A stretch of DNA of 25,619 nt from a virus: positions 1-25,619 of the IMG/VR virus record IMGVR_UViG_3300034418_003828; one strand, given 5' to 3'. Every line of letters begins with the position of its first letter. Position 1 is the first letter of the stretch. The notes below the pieces were generated by a model, which ran no database searches, was not told where the DNA came from, and saw only the letters and a list, made by a program, of their open reading frames with translations. A program made the position numbers and the translations under genes. Of the stretch, positions 5,859 to 13,097 are shown piece by piece.

Positions 5859-6069
5859 TTTGTGCTAAGAATTCTCTCATGTTCATTGGCTTGGTGTTTG
5901 TTCTTTTCAATTGATCTACCAAACTGACTTCATTTTTGTTTTGTTGTCTGATAGATTCCAGTATGCCATTTGTGCCTCTGTATTCTACTTTATACTGTTC
6001 ATCTTCTCTGTCACAGTATTCTATGATGTCAATTAAGTCTGCTGGGTTTGTGATAATTATGTTGATCAT
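5848..6069 (-). CDS. Hypothetical acidic protein, 73 aa
   Basis: Second gene of the inverted operon, with AAGGAG 6 nt before ATG 6069. It begins MINIIITNPADLIDIIEYC, an amphipathic start, then is strongly charged (DREDEQYKVEYRG, QQNKNEVSLVDQLKR). No recognised family. The clear ribosome binding site and the tight spacing with its neighbours support a real gene. Confidence 0.6.
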   Translation of the reverse strand: MINIIITNPADLIDIIEYCDREDEQYKVEYRGTNGILESIRQQNKNEVSLVDQLKRTNTKPMNMREFLAQNDQ

Positions 6070-6078
6070 GTTTTCTCC

Positions 6079-6480
6079 TTATTGTGCGTTTTCTATCAAT
6101 ATCATCATTAGACGCCATTTGTCTGAATGATTGCTTTTTGTGGCTTTGTTGTATTCTTTGCTTTCTACTTTGAGTTCTACTTTTTTGAGAAAGTCATAGT
6201 CCCATTGTGGTAGAACTTTGTTATAGTGTTGCATACACATTCTGATCAAATCAGTCATGATATCAACATCTATGTTTTTTAAGGGATCAACAAATTTTCT
6301 ACCAAACATGTTTTCAACTGTGTTGTATTCTGCATGTTTGACATTTTGCCATATGTTTTTGTCTACATTGTTTTCAACCAATTCTTCAAAATAGTAATTG
6401 ATTGCATCTTTGACTCTGGGTCTATTCATCAATTTGAATTCTAGATCATTAGTGTCAACTTTTCTTTGTGTTATCTGCAT
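6079..6480 (-). CDS. Hypothetical protein, 133 aa, first gene of inverted operon
   Basis: The ORF is open from ATG 6510, but the promoter -10 lies at 6507-6502, so that start would be outside the sigma70 transcript. ATG 6480 has GGAGG (6492-6488) 7 nt upstream and is preferred. The protein begins MQITQRKVDTNDLEFKLMNR, is charged and probably helical, with IWQNVKHAEYNTVENMFGRK in the middle and MCMQHYNKVLPQWDYDFLKK later. I do not recognise a family. It leads an operon that ends with a glycosyltransferase. Confidence 0.65.
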   Translation of the reverse strand: MQITQRKVDTNDLEFKLMNRPRVKDAINYYFEELVENNVDKNIWQNVKHAEYNTVENMFGRKFVDPLKNIDVDIMTDLIRMCMQHYNKVLPQWDYDFLKKVELKVESKEYNKATKSNHSDKWRLMMILIENAQ

Positions 6481-6501
6481 TGTATTGCCTCCATATAAGT
6501 T

Positions 6502-6530
6502 ATTATACATAGTTTATTTATACAAGTCAA
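6502..6530 (-). promoter_or_regulatory. Sigma70-type promoter with embedded TATAAATA octamer
   Basis: On the - strand TTGACT (6530-6525), 17 bp, TATAAT (6507-6502). The 17-bp spacer contains TATAAATA (6522-6515), the late-type octamer. The inverted operon might therefore be transcribed early from the sigma70 site (start about 6495) and late from the octamer (start about 6509). Confidence 0.65.
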
Positions 6531-6569
6531 CCAAAATTTACAAATAAACTGGTGTAAAATGAACAATTA

Positions 6570-6577
6570 CATAAATA
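6570..6577 (+). promoter_or_regulatory. T4-type late promoter variant CATAAATA
   Basis: CATAAATA, no -35. The predicted start, about G6583, coincides exactly with the first base of an 8-bp stem of the structured RNA that follows. Confidence 0.5.
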
Positions 6578-6582
6578 GTATT

Positions 6583-6700
6583 GTGAGAGCGTGTAATTAC
6601 ATATTGCATTGATATTCTCCTAAGGAACTAGCTCTCACTCAAATAAAATTGCCATTTTGCCCCCTACAAATCTACTCCAATTGGTTTTAGGGGGTTTTTT
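6583..6700 (+). ncRNA. Putative short structured RNA with its own terminator
   Basis: The sequence opens with GTGAGAGC (6583-6590), perfectly complementary to GCTCTCAC (6631-6638), and ends at a terminator where CCCCCTA (6660-6666) pairs with TAGGGGG (6688-6694), followed by six T. The unit of about 118 nt has no ORF and lies between a late-promoter octamer and the separate promoter of the portal gene. It shares GAGCGT..TTACA..TTCTCCT with 4246-4272. Function unknown. Confidence 0.5.
6660..6700 (+). terminator. Rho-independent terminator
   Basis: CCCCCTA (6660-6666) pairs with TAGGGGG (6688-6694), then TTTTTT (6695-6700). It isolates the short RNA from the portal transcription unit. Confidence 0.85.
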
Positions 6701-6720
6701 ACAGTTTTTACCACAATATG

Positions 6721-6728
6721 GATAAATA
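6721..6728 (+). promoter_or_regulatory. T4-type late promoter variant GATAAATA for head genes
   Basis: GATAAATA lies just downstream of a terminator and 40 nt before the portal start. The predicted start near 6734 gives a leader of about 34 nt carrying AGGAG. Confidence 0.55.
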
Positions 6729-6767
6729 AACAATGTTAATTAACAAACTATAGTACCAGGAGAAACC

Positions 6768-8450
6768 TTGGCCAATCAATATTCTGAATTCATTACCTCA
6801 ACGCACAGTCTCTATGACAGATATCAAAAAGAATGGCAGTTATGCATCAACAGTTGGTATGGTGGTGAAGAATACAAAAGAGCAAGATTGCTGAGAGCTT
6901 ATAATGTAGACCTACAAACAGCCTCAGAACAAGTCACCACTTATGTAACAGATGAAAGTGGTGCAGTAGTTGGCAAAAGCAAAGCCAAACTCATGCAGAA
7001 CAGCACAAACAGTTCTAGTGCGGCTGCCAGAGGTGATGATGTTATTGATGGCACCTTTTATGGTGAAAAATTAGATAACACACCACTGTACAACTATGTT
7101 AAATTGGTTGTGGCAGAATACAATGCACTGCTGTTTAGAAACCCACCTCAGAGAACATTACCAGATACCCCAGAAATCAACACATTCCTACAAGATGTAG
7201 ATGGTGAAGAGAATTCAATTGGGGAATTCATGAGTCTAGTAGATATGTACACCACAGTGTTTGGTGTATGTCATGTGGGTTGTTACAAGCCAGCAGGTTC
7301 AGAAATACCAAGATGGAGAATACATACTCCACTAGATATCACAAACTGGGAATATGCATATGACATAGATGGCAACTTGAAACTAAACAAAGTTGCAATC
7401 AAAATAGATGATTCAGATGTGCATGAAGTGTACAGATTAATGACTCCAGAAACCATTGACACAGTGTTTGTGGCCAAAGAAGAAGAAGACTACATACCCC
7501 CACAAATACAAGGCCTCACACAGATAGATGAAGGTGTATTCATGGTTAGCCAAGAAAATGAATTGGGCTACATACCACTTAAAACATTCTATCAAAGCAC
7601 CAAAGTGTTCAACAATGTGGGCACAACAGTTATACAAGATGTTGCCAGCATACAGAGAAGCATATATGGTGACTTAGCAGAGATTTACAGCGCCATAACC
7701 TATGGTTCCCACCCAACATTACTGGTAGATGAAACCACAAGTCAACTCAATGATGGTGCAGTAGGCAGTGAGCCAGGGTCAATTATCACAGTACAAGCAG
7801 GACTTACAGGAGAGCCTGCGTATGTGTATGAATTTAGATCACCACAATTAGACAGTATTCAACAGATCAAAGAACTTATAGACAGCAAAATAGAAAAATT
7901 AAGTCAAATTGCCATGTTACGCAGTGAAGACTTGATCAAAGCCAGCAGAAGTGGTGAACAAATTGAAGTATATGATGACAAATTGTCAGCTCTTATACGC
8001 AGGAAAGCAACAAATTTAGAAAATGGTGAATCAAAACTGTGGGATATCTGGTTTGATTGGACAAATCAACAGAGACCTGCAGATTTTGGTGTATCATATA
8101 ATAGACAGTATAACAAAAAAGCTCTAGAACATGAATTAAATGAAATCAACCTCACAATGAGTGTGTTGGAAAAATATGAAAGCATGATGACTAGAGCCCC
8201 AAGTGAAGAATTTGCCTCAGAGGCAGAAGCCATAGGTAGGGCACAAGAGTTAGGAGGAGATGGTGCTCACAGTCATGTGGAAGATGGTGTTACAGTGTAT
8301 ATGCCATTTAGAACACATGCTGAATATGAGAGTGCTATTGGATTCCAATCAGAATCCATAGATGAGACTTTCAAAGCAGATATGCTGGACAAAGTCAAAC
8401 AGAGACTAGAACAGTTATTGAATGCAAGTTCAACAACCAACAGTCTTTAA
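6768..8450 (+). CDS. Portal protein, TTG start
   Basis: 560 aa, typical of siphovirus portals. Portals form the dodecameric ring at one capsid vertex through which the terminase pumps DNA. The body contains features seen in portals of the DUF4055-like group: YNALLFRNPP near residue 120, a long beta-rich wing, and the helical segment SPQLDSIQQIKELIDSKIEKLSQIA (about 363-387) followed by SGEQIEVYDDKL. Position before scaffold and capsid supports the call. The start is TTG 6768, with AGGAG 5-6 nt upstream; the next in-frame Met is about 75 codons in, too late for a portal. Behind its own late-type promoter. Confidence 0.85.
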   Translation: MANQYSEFITSTHSLYDRYQKEWQLCINSWYGGEEYKRARLLRAYNVDLQTASEQVTTYVTDESGAVVGKSKAKLMQNSTNSSSAAARGDDVIDGTFYGEKLDNTPLYNYVKLVVAEYNALLFRNPPQRTLPDTPEINTFLQDVDGEENSIGEFMSLVDMYTTVFGVCHVGCYKPAGSEIPRWRIHTPLDITNWEYAYDIDGNLKLNKVAIKIDDSDVHEVYRLMTPETIDTVFVAKEEEDYIPPQIQGLTQIDEGVFMVSQENELGYIPLKTFYQSTKVFNNVGTTVIQDVASIQRSIYGDLAEIYSAITYGSHPTLLVDETTSQLNDGAVGSEPGSIITVQAGLTGEPAYVYEFRSPQLDSIQQIKELIDSKIEKLSQIAMLRSEDLIKASRSGEQIEVYDDKLSALIRRKATNLENGESKLWDIWFDWTNQQRPADFGVSYNRQYNKKALEHELNEINLTMSVLEKYESMMTRAPSEEFASEAEAIGRAQELGGDGAHSHVEDGVTVYMPFRTHAEYESAIGFQSESIDETFKADMLDKVKQRLEQLLNASSTTNSL

Positions 8451-8501
8451 TGGAGATATATAAAACTACGCTAACTCCAGGCGAGAACTAAGGAGAAGAT
8501 A

Positions 8502-9365
8502 ATGAGTGAAGATATCACTTTAGATACACCAGTTGCAGGTGAGAATGTGCAACCAGTAAGTACAGATGCTGAAGCAGACACGCAAGTGGAAGCAAAATCT
8601 GAAACAGTTGATGCCTCAAAGGCACCAGCAGTAGAACTGAGAGATGGTAAAATGTTTGTTGATGGTGTGAGAGTTTACACCAGAGATGACACAAACAAAA
8701 TAGCCGCAAATGCCAAAAGAGATGCTGAAAGCAGAATCTTAGAGGATTTGCAAGTAGACAGTTTTGACAAGGTTAAAACAGTTGTAAGTCAATTACAAAG
8801 TGTTGACCCAGAACAAGACAGTCTTAATCTTAACAGTTTGAGAGATGCAGTTAAGAAGCGTGAGCAAACTGTGGAAGAGCTGAGAGCAGAACTTCATGCA
8901 GTAAAAACAGATTACGCTCTTAAAGAACATGTAGGCACACTCAGAGACAACATGCCTTCTAGTTGGGACGCTAACCAGAAACAAGCAGTTGTTGATTTGA
9001 TGAAAGCCAGAGACATGTTGCACTACCAAGATGGCACATTTGCTATCAAAAGTGGTGATGATTTCTTGACTACTGATGGTGAAACACCAGACTATAAGTC
9101 TGCTGTTGAAACAATTGGTAAAACCCTAGGTTTGCCATTTGCCAAGAAAGGTATTGACATGGTTGACTCTGAAAAAGCACCAAGCAAGACTACAGAATCA
9201 GCACCAATAAATGAAAGTTTATTAAAGACTGATCCACTGTACAGAAAGGCTTATGTAGACCTCAGAGAAAAACAAAGATTAAGCAGAGGTCAAATCACTG
9301 ATGCTTTGATTAAAAAAACAATGGACAGTTATGAAATGAACTTGGCTTCCAAGATGTTGAGATAA
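8502..9365 (+). CDS. Probable scaffolding (capsid assembly) protein
   Basis: 287 aa, between portal and major capsid protein, the usual place of a scaffold. The N-terminus is acidic and low complexity (ENVQPVSTDAEADTQVEAK), and the middle has a coiled-coil-like region (about residues 105-145, DAVKKREQTVEELRAELHAVK). Scaffolds guide prohead assembly and are removed before DNA entry. No protease domain is visible. Strong AAGGAG before ATG 8502. In the 51-nt leader, TGGAG (8451-8455) can pair with CTCCA (8475-8479). Confidence 0.7.
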   Translation: MSEDITLDTPVAGENVQPVSTDAEADTQVEAKSETVDASKAPAVELRDGKMFVDGVRVYTRDDTNKIAANAKRDAESRILEDLQVDSFDKVKTVVSQLQSVDPEQDSLNLNSLRDAVKKREQTVEELRAELHAVKTDYALKEHVGTLRDNMPSSWDANQKQAVVDLMKARDMLHYQDGTFAIKSGDDFLTTDGETPDYKSAVETIGKTLGLPFAKKGIDMVDSEKAPSKTTESAPINESLLKTDPLYRKAYVDLREKQRLSRGQITDALIKKTMDSYEMNLASKMLR

Positions 9366-9397
9366 CTGATTCAAAACGCTAGATAAAGGAGAAAATT

Positions 9398-10357
9398 ATG
9401 GCGGCAGTAGGAACTACCTCATTAACTTCTTTGTATGAAGACATTGTTGCAGACCTTATTCCATATTATGATAATGCGGTCTTGCTACCAAACCCTTCAC
9501 TTATTGTGAACTCATACAACTTAGAAGGAACAGTGGGGAACCAAGTAAAAATTCCTGTAACCAATTCATGGGGTTCAGGTAACTCTTCAATAGGAGAGAA
9601 CACAGCAATTATTACTAACGCAGAAGACAACTTTGGTCCTTCAAATGTTAGTTTAAGTGTTAACAAAAGAGGCGCAGGTTCTAAAGTATCAAATGAATCT
9701 TTAGAAGATGTTCCAGGAACAGTTGCACAAGCAACTACAACAAGATTAGCAAGAGCTATTGCACAAGGTACTGATGTAGCAGGATTTAGAGTCATGCTTT
9801 CAGGATCAGAAACAGCAATGACAGACATTGCTAACATTAATGTTACTAATGATGGTTACATTAACTCAGAACTAACAGGTGCTGACTTGGCAGTTGTGTT
9901 CTCACCAGAAGCAGGTGGTTATGCTATGAAGCGTCAACCAACTGTTAAAATGTTTGAAGACATTGACACTGATGCAGTAGAATTTGTTGCAACAGTGAGA
10001 AATGGTTTTGCACAGATCAAATCTGATTACATCAGAGCTGTTGCAACTTCAAATGTTATTGGTGCGGCTGCTTCAATCAGTGCAACACTTGACCACTTTG
10101 CAACTTCAGTTGCTAACTTAAGAAATGTAAATGCACCAACAGATGCTGGTGGATTCTACATTGCTTGTGTTACTCCAGGTCAAGAATTAGCACTAAGCAA
10201 AGAGCTTAATGGTGTTGGTGGAATCAGCAGTGGTTCTATTGGTTCTGTTGCTCAGTTAGCGGCTAATGATGCATTATTGCAAGGTTTAATCTCTGTAGCA
10301 ATTGGCTGTAGATTTGTTAGATCAAACAACTTACCAAGAGACTTACTCACAGCGTAA
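9398..10357 (+). CDS. Major capsid protein (HK97-fold expected)
   Basis: 319 aa. It follows the scaffold and has the composition expected of a capsid protein: Ala/Val/Thr/Asn rich and few Cys. The N-terminus (TTSLTSLYEDIVADLIPYYD) and the beta-rich stretch NQVKIPVTNSWGSG resemble coat proteins of marine phages. AAGGAG 7 nt upstream is one of the strongest ribosome binding sites here. Codon use is shifted to T-ending codons (GCT, TCT, GTT) relative to neighbours, which fits very high expression. No N-terminal delta domain or protease gene is evident, so scaffold function is probably separate. Confidence 0.85.
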   Translation: MAAVGTTSLTSLYEDIVADLIPYYDNAVLLPNPSLIVNSYNLEGTVGNQVKIPVTNSWGSGNSSIGENTAIITNAEDNFGPSNVSLSVNKRGAGSKVSNESLEDVPGTVAQATTTRLARAIAQGTDVAGFRVMLSGSETAMTDIANINVTNDGYINSELTGADLAVVFSPEAGGYAMKRQPTVKMFEDIDTDAVEFVATVRNGFAQIKSDYIRAVATSNVIGAAASISATLDHFATSVANLRNVNAPTDAGGFYIACVTPGQELALSKELNGVGGISSGSIGSVAQLAANDALLQGLISVAIGCRFVRSNNLPRDLLTA

Positions 10358-10374
10358 GGTAATTAGGGGATAAT

Positions 10375-10935
10375 ATGGCTTTTATAACAGCAGGTGGATC
10401 AGTAATAAGTTACGCAGAAGCAGTTGATGTGAGAAATCTTGATCAAAGACTGTTTGAATCTAATGAGATTGATTTTGCTAATGTGCCTGATGCCCCTGGC
10501 AGTCTAGATGACTATGTTGAAGACTTGGCCCAAAGAACAACTGATAGAATTAATGCTAAAATTAAGGCTAACAGTAAATGGCCACAGTACTTGAGCTATG
10601 CTGGTATCAGTTTTGATGGTATAAGCAATATACCTGATTTTGATCCCAACAAAATAGTTTCTAGAAAACAAGATTTTACAGACATGTGTGCTTTTGGTGT
10701 ATTGTACATGTATTTGTTGCCTAGGATTGCTGACTTTGGTAATCCAGAAAGCAGTGAAGTGCAAAAAATACAATACTATGAAAGGCGTTTCAATGAAATG
10801 TTTGCTGAATTAATGAGTGATTTCACTTGGTATGATGCAGACAATTCAGGTTCAGTTACAGATTCAGAAAGAATGGTAACTTATCAGCCTACAAGACGCA
10901 CAAGAAGTAAAAGAAGTATTGCTAGGGTATCATAA
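10375..10935 (+). CDS. Head-tail connector (gp6-like) with EF-hand-type loop
   Basis: 186 aa directly after the capsid gene, the position of the HK97 gp6-type adaptor that docks under the portal. The middle is helical (YVEDLAQRTTDRINAKIK; DMCAFGVLYMYLLPRIADF). Near the C-terminus DADNSGSVTDSE (residues 154-165) matches the 12-residue EF-hand calcium loop: D1, D3, S5, G6, V8, E12. The tail end is strongly basic (RRTRSKRSIARVS). Calcium binding would be structural; this is inferred from the motif only. Confidence 0.65.
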   Translation: MAFITAGGSVISYAEAVDVRNLDQRLFESNEIDFANVPDAPGSLDDYVEDLAQRTTDRINAKIKANSKWPQYLSYAGISFDGISNIPDFDPNKIVSRKQDFTDMCAFGVLYMYLLPRIADFGNPESSEVQKIQYYERRFNEMFAELMSDFTWYDADNSGSVTDSERMVTYQPTRRTRSKRSIARVS

Positions 10936-10937
10936 AC

Positions 10938-11330
10938 ATGGCATTCAGAGATGATCTCAAAGCAAACTTAGATGTAGCACTTAGTGGTACAAATGTCAGT
11001 GTAAGTGCAGAATTGCCTTTCACTAGTTCAGGTGAAGCTCTACATATGAAAAATATGAAGAAAGTTTACTTGGATGAAGACAACATTCTAAGAGAGCCAC
11101 TGGTTGAAAGTTTAGACTTTGATCCAGTTGAGAACATTGTGAGAACAGTGACTGGATATCTGGTTATAGATGCTAAAAACCCAATAAGTGACATTGATGT
11201 TATCACAGACAGAATTATCAACAGCAAAAATGCTGTTAGTAATCAAATTAGCAGAGATTGTGAAATGACTACAAGTTTTGAAGGTGATAAATTGGTGTTT
11301 CAGTTTGATTTTGAATTTACAACAATATAA
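10938..11330 (+). CDS. Probable tail terminator or neck protein
   Basis: 130 aa, starting 2 nt after the stop of the connector gene. It starts MAFRDDLKANLDVALSG and ends in alternating beta-like FEGDKLVFQFDFEFTTI. Its position between connector and major tail protein, its length and its alpha/beta pattern fit a tail terminator (gpU-like) that caps the tube before joining to the head, but no diagnostic motif is seen. A head-closure protein is the main alternative. Confidence 0.45.
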   Translation: MAFRDDLKANLDVALSGTNVSVSAELPFTSSGEALHMKNMKKVYLDEDNILREPLVESLDFDPVENIVRTVTGYLVIDAKNPISDIDVITDRIINSKNAVSNQISRDCEMTTSFEGDKLVFQFDFEFTTI

Positions 11331-11342
11331 AGGAGATTAGCA

Positions 11343-11825
11343 ATGGCTAAAATAACAGTAAATGAAACAGCAAGTTTTGTTTCACTAGATATTAATGCAA
11401 GTGGCTCATTTGCTAACGCAAATGTGGCTATGGCTGATACAGCAAATGTGCTGACAGTGCCTGCATTACAGGATGTAACTATTAATGCTACTCCAGGTAC
11501 ATTTACTTGGGAACAGTTAGATAGTTTAAGCCAACAAGTTGTTACAACTCCTAGTACCAATTCATTAGATATGAATATGGTGTTAGATGATACTGCATTC
11601 TTTACAGGTGCAGGATCTACTTTAGGATTATGGGACATCACCAATAATAAAACCAAAGCATACTTTAGGTTGAATATGAATGGTGAGTCTGCAGGAGACT
11701 TCTACATTGAAGGTGAAGGATATTTAAGTGGCTTGGCCATGACAGTATCACCAACTGCACCTGTATGGGTCAGTCCTATGAGTATCTTAGTTGATGGCAA
11801 TTATGTACAAAGTGCATACGCTTAA
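11343..11825 (+). CDS. Major tail tube protein
   Basis: 160 aa, with AAGGAG 7 nt before ATG 11343. It is beta-rich and rich in Ala, Thr and Asn, with few charged residues (SFANANVAMADTANVLTVP), and contains the tube-like segments TNNKTKAYFRLNM and GDFYIEGEGYLSGLAMTV. The gene order (connector, terminator, tube, chaperones, tape measure) strongly supports the call. A terminator right after it (11853-11878) is typical for this very abundant protein. Confidence 0.75.
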   Translation: MAKITVNETASFVSLDINASGSFANANVAMADTANVLTVPALQDVTINATPGTFTWEQLDSLSQQVVTTPSTNSLDMNMVLDDTAFFTGAGSTLGLWDITNNKTKAYFRLNMNGESAGDFYIEGEGYLSGLAMTVSPTAPVWVSPMSILVDGNYVQSAYA

Positions 11826-11852
11826 TATTTAGGTATAGAACTTGAAAAGTTT

Positions 11853-11885
11853 GTTAGCAGGGGTAAAACCCTGCTAACTCTTATA
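11853..11885 (+). terminator. Hairpin terminator after the tail tube gene
   Basis: GTTAGCAGGG (11853-11862) and CCCTGCTAAC (11869-11878) form a perfect 10-bp stem with a 6-nt loop, followed by TCTTATAT. The weak T-tract suggests partial termination, lowering downstream expression relative to the tube protein. Confidence 0.7.
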
Positions 11886-11896
11886 TAGGAGCAACT

Positions 11897-12169
11897 ATGT
11901 TAACAGACAAACAAGTGGAAGTGCTTAAAAGTGTCAGTGTTCAACAGAAATTTCATGAGAATTGTGTACATGGTGATAACAAACATTTCACATTGTGCAA
12001 AGTGGCAGTAGATGCAGATGTTATTGCAGAACACTTGGGCATAAAAAAGCCAAAATCCAAAAAACAAATAAATATAGATATAGAGAAAGAACATGCAGAT
12101 ATGGAACAAACTCACTCATCAGGAGATCTTGAAGACTCTGGAGATGGAGATAGCAAAGAGCAAGAGTGA
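11897..12169 (+). CDS. Hypothetical protein, 90 aa, acidic C-terminus
   Basis: AGGAG precedes ATG 11897. The N-terminal part is helical and contains C and H residues (FHENCVHGDNKHFTLCKVAVD), which could form a small metal site, though no standard motif is present. It is followed by EHLGIKKPKSKKQINI and an acidic, Asp/Ser-rich tail. It lies between tail tube and tail chaperone genes. Function unknown. Confidence 0.6.
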   Translation: MLTDKQVEVLKSVSVQQKFHENCVHGDNKHFTLCKVAVDADVIAEHLGIKKPKSKKQINIDIEKEHADMEQTHSSGDLEDSGDGDSKEQE

Positions 12170-12269
12170 ACTCTCTTGTGCTGAAACAGACTTAAAAAAA
12201 GTCAAAGGTAGAATTGCGTTTTTATTAACAGCAGTTCATCATTTACAAAATAAAGATATAAAGGAATAA
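12144..12269 (+). CDS. Possible 41-aa protein between tail genes
   Basis: A short ORF in another frame starts at ATG 12144 inside the end of the previous gene and stops 3 nt before the chaperone gene. The product (MEIAKSKSELSCAETDLKKV, then KGRIAFLLTAVHHLQNKD) has an amphipathic helix. It fills an otherwise empty 100-nt gap with coupled spacing, which favours it being real, but GGAG directly abuts the ATG and so is poorly placed. Confidence 0.4.
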   Translation: MEIAKSKSELSCAETDLKKVKGRIAFLLTAVHHLQNKDIKE

Positions 12270-12272
12270 GAT

Positions 12273-12584
12273 ATGAAACTTAAAGATTTATCAAAAGAAC
12301 CTCAATTGATCAAGATTCTGATCACCAAAGAAGACTTAGTAGAAAAATATGGTGATGAATTAGAATTTTTTGTCTATGATAGACAGAGTCTTGACACATT
12401 CACAAAATTAGCAAACGCCAAAGAAGGAGACATGACTGAAATGACTGATCTCCTCAAACAAATGATATTAGATGAAGAAGGCAATCCTGTTATGACTGAC
12501 AAGGAAGTGTTGCCTATGGATGTCATGATGGAAAGTTTGAGGCTAGTTAGTGAAGAGCTGGGAAAGTCACTAACCACCCAATAG
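12273..12584 (+). CDS. Tail assembly chaperone, gpG-like
   Basis: 103 aa, with AAGGA 8 nt before ATG 12273. An acidic, alpha-helical small protein (FVYDRQSLDTFTKLANAKEG; LRLVSEELGKSLTTQ) in the slot of lambda gpG, just before the tape measure. Such chaperones coat the tape measure protein and recruit tube subunits during tail assembly, and are absent from the virion. Near its 3' end the frame contains the slippery heptamer G GGA AAG (12560-12566), correctly phased for a -1 shift into the downstream frame, as in lambda G/T. Confidence 0.8.
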   Translation: MKLKDLSKEPQLIKILITKEDLVEKYGDELEFFVYDRQSLDTFTKLANAKEGDMTEMTDLLKQMILDEEGNPVMTDKEVLPMDVMMESLRLVSEELGKSLTTQ

Positions 12585-12832
12585 CAGAGGGATCAGCAGA
12601 AACAAACTACTTGTTGATGCTGGATGCAATGGGCCAAAGGTATAGTGTACTGCCCTCAGAACTGTTGAGAAGAGGTGATAGTTTTGATTTAATGGTTATG
12701 GATGTTGCATTGAGCTATCAACACTATCAAAGTTCAAAGAAAGATGCAAAAACTTTCAATGAAATGCTTGATACAGATGATTTAGCCAAATATGCTGAAA
12801 GGGTAAAAAACTCAAATGATGATAGACAGTAA
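12273..12832 (+). CDS. Frameshifted tail chaperone, gpGT-like (-1 at 12566)
   Basis: The fusion joins 98 residues of the G frame (12273-12566) to 88 residues of the -1 frame (12566-12829, stop 12830-12832), giving about 186 aa. The T part starts VTNHPIAEGSAETNYLLM and ends VKNSNDDRQ. The -1 frame is open from 12554, so the overlap covers the slippery site. GGGAAAG is the same heptamer lambda uses for gpGT. The ATG at 12611 within T has no ribosome binding site, so T is almost surely made only by frameshifting. The GT form bridges the tape measure and tail tube subunits. Confidence 0.85.
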
Positions 12833-13097
12833 ACAATTTGAAAAAAGAATGCAGGAACTGGTAGAGTTTCCTGATATTCTTGTGGAAGAATTGTTGCCTA
12901 TTGTTAAAAAAGAAACACCCATCAGAAGTGGCAACGCCAGAAGAAAAACCAAACAACAGAGAAACCAAATTAAAAGTGATTACCCATACGCAGGTAGATT
13001 GAATGATGGTTGGAGCCAACAAGCACCAAAAGGATTTATAGAACCAAGCCTCAAGCAACTGGACAGGGTAGTTGAGAAACAGTTGAGGAAGATCTAA
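12816..13097 (+). CDS. HK97 gp10-like tail/head-joining protein
   Basis: 93 aa; ATG 12816 or 12819 lies inside the end of the T frame, with no separate ribosome binding site, so it is coupled. It contains TPIRSGNARR near residues 35-44 and PYAGRLNDGWSQQAPKGFI (56-74), the pattern of the HK97 gp10-like family (PxxSGxLR...YaxxlexG...PRPF), which acts at the head-tail or tail-completion joint. That family is usually encoded before the tail tube, so its place between chaperones and tape measure is unusual. Its TAA overlaps the tape measure ATG (TAATG). Confidence 0.6.
   Translation: MMIDSKQFEKRMQELVEFPDILVEELLPIVKKETPIRSGNARRKTKQQRNQIKSDYPYAGRLNDGWSQQAPKGFIEPSLKQLDRVVEKQLRKI

Noticed and set aside
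9466-9837. 123-aa - strand ORF opposite the major capsid gene
   Set aside because: Shadow of the highly biased capsid gene; no start signals.
12611-12832. Independent 73-aa gene
   Set aside because: No ribosome binding site; it is the T part of the frameshifted chaperone.
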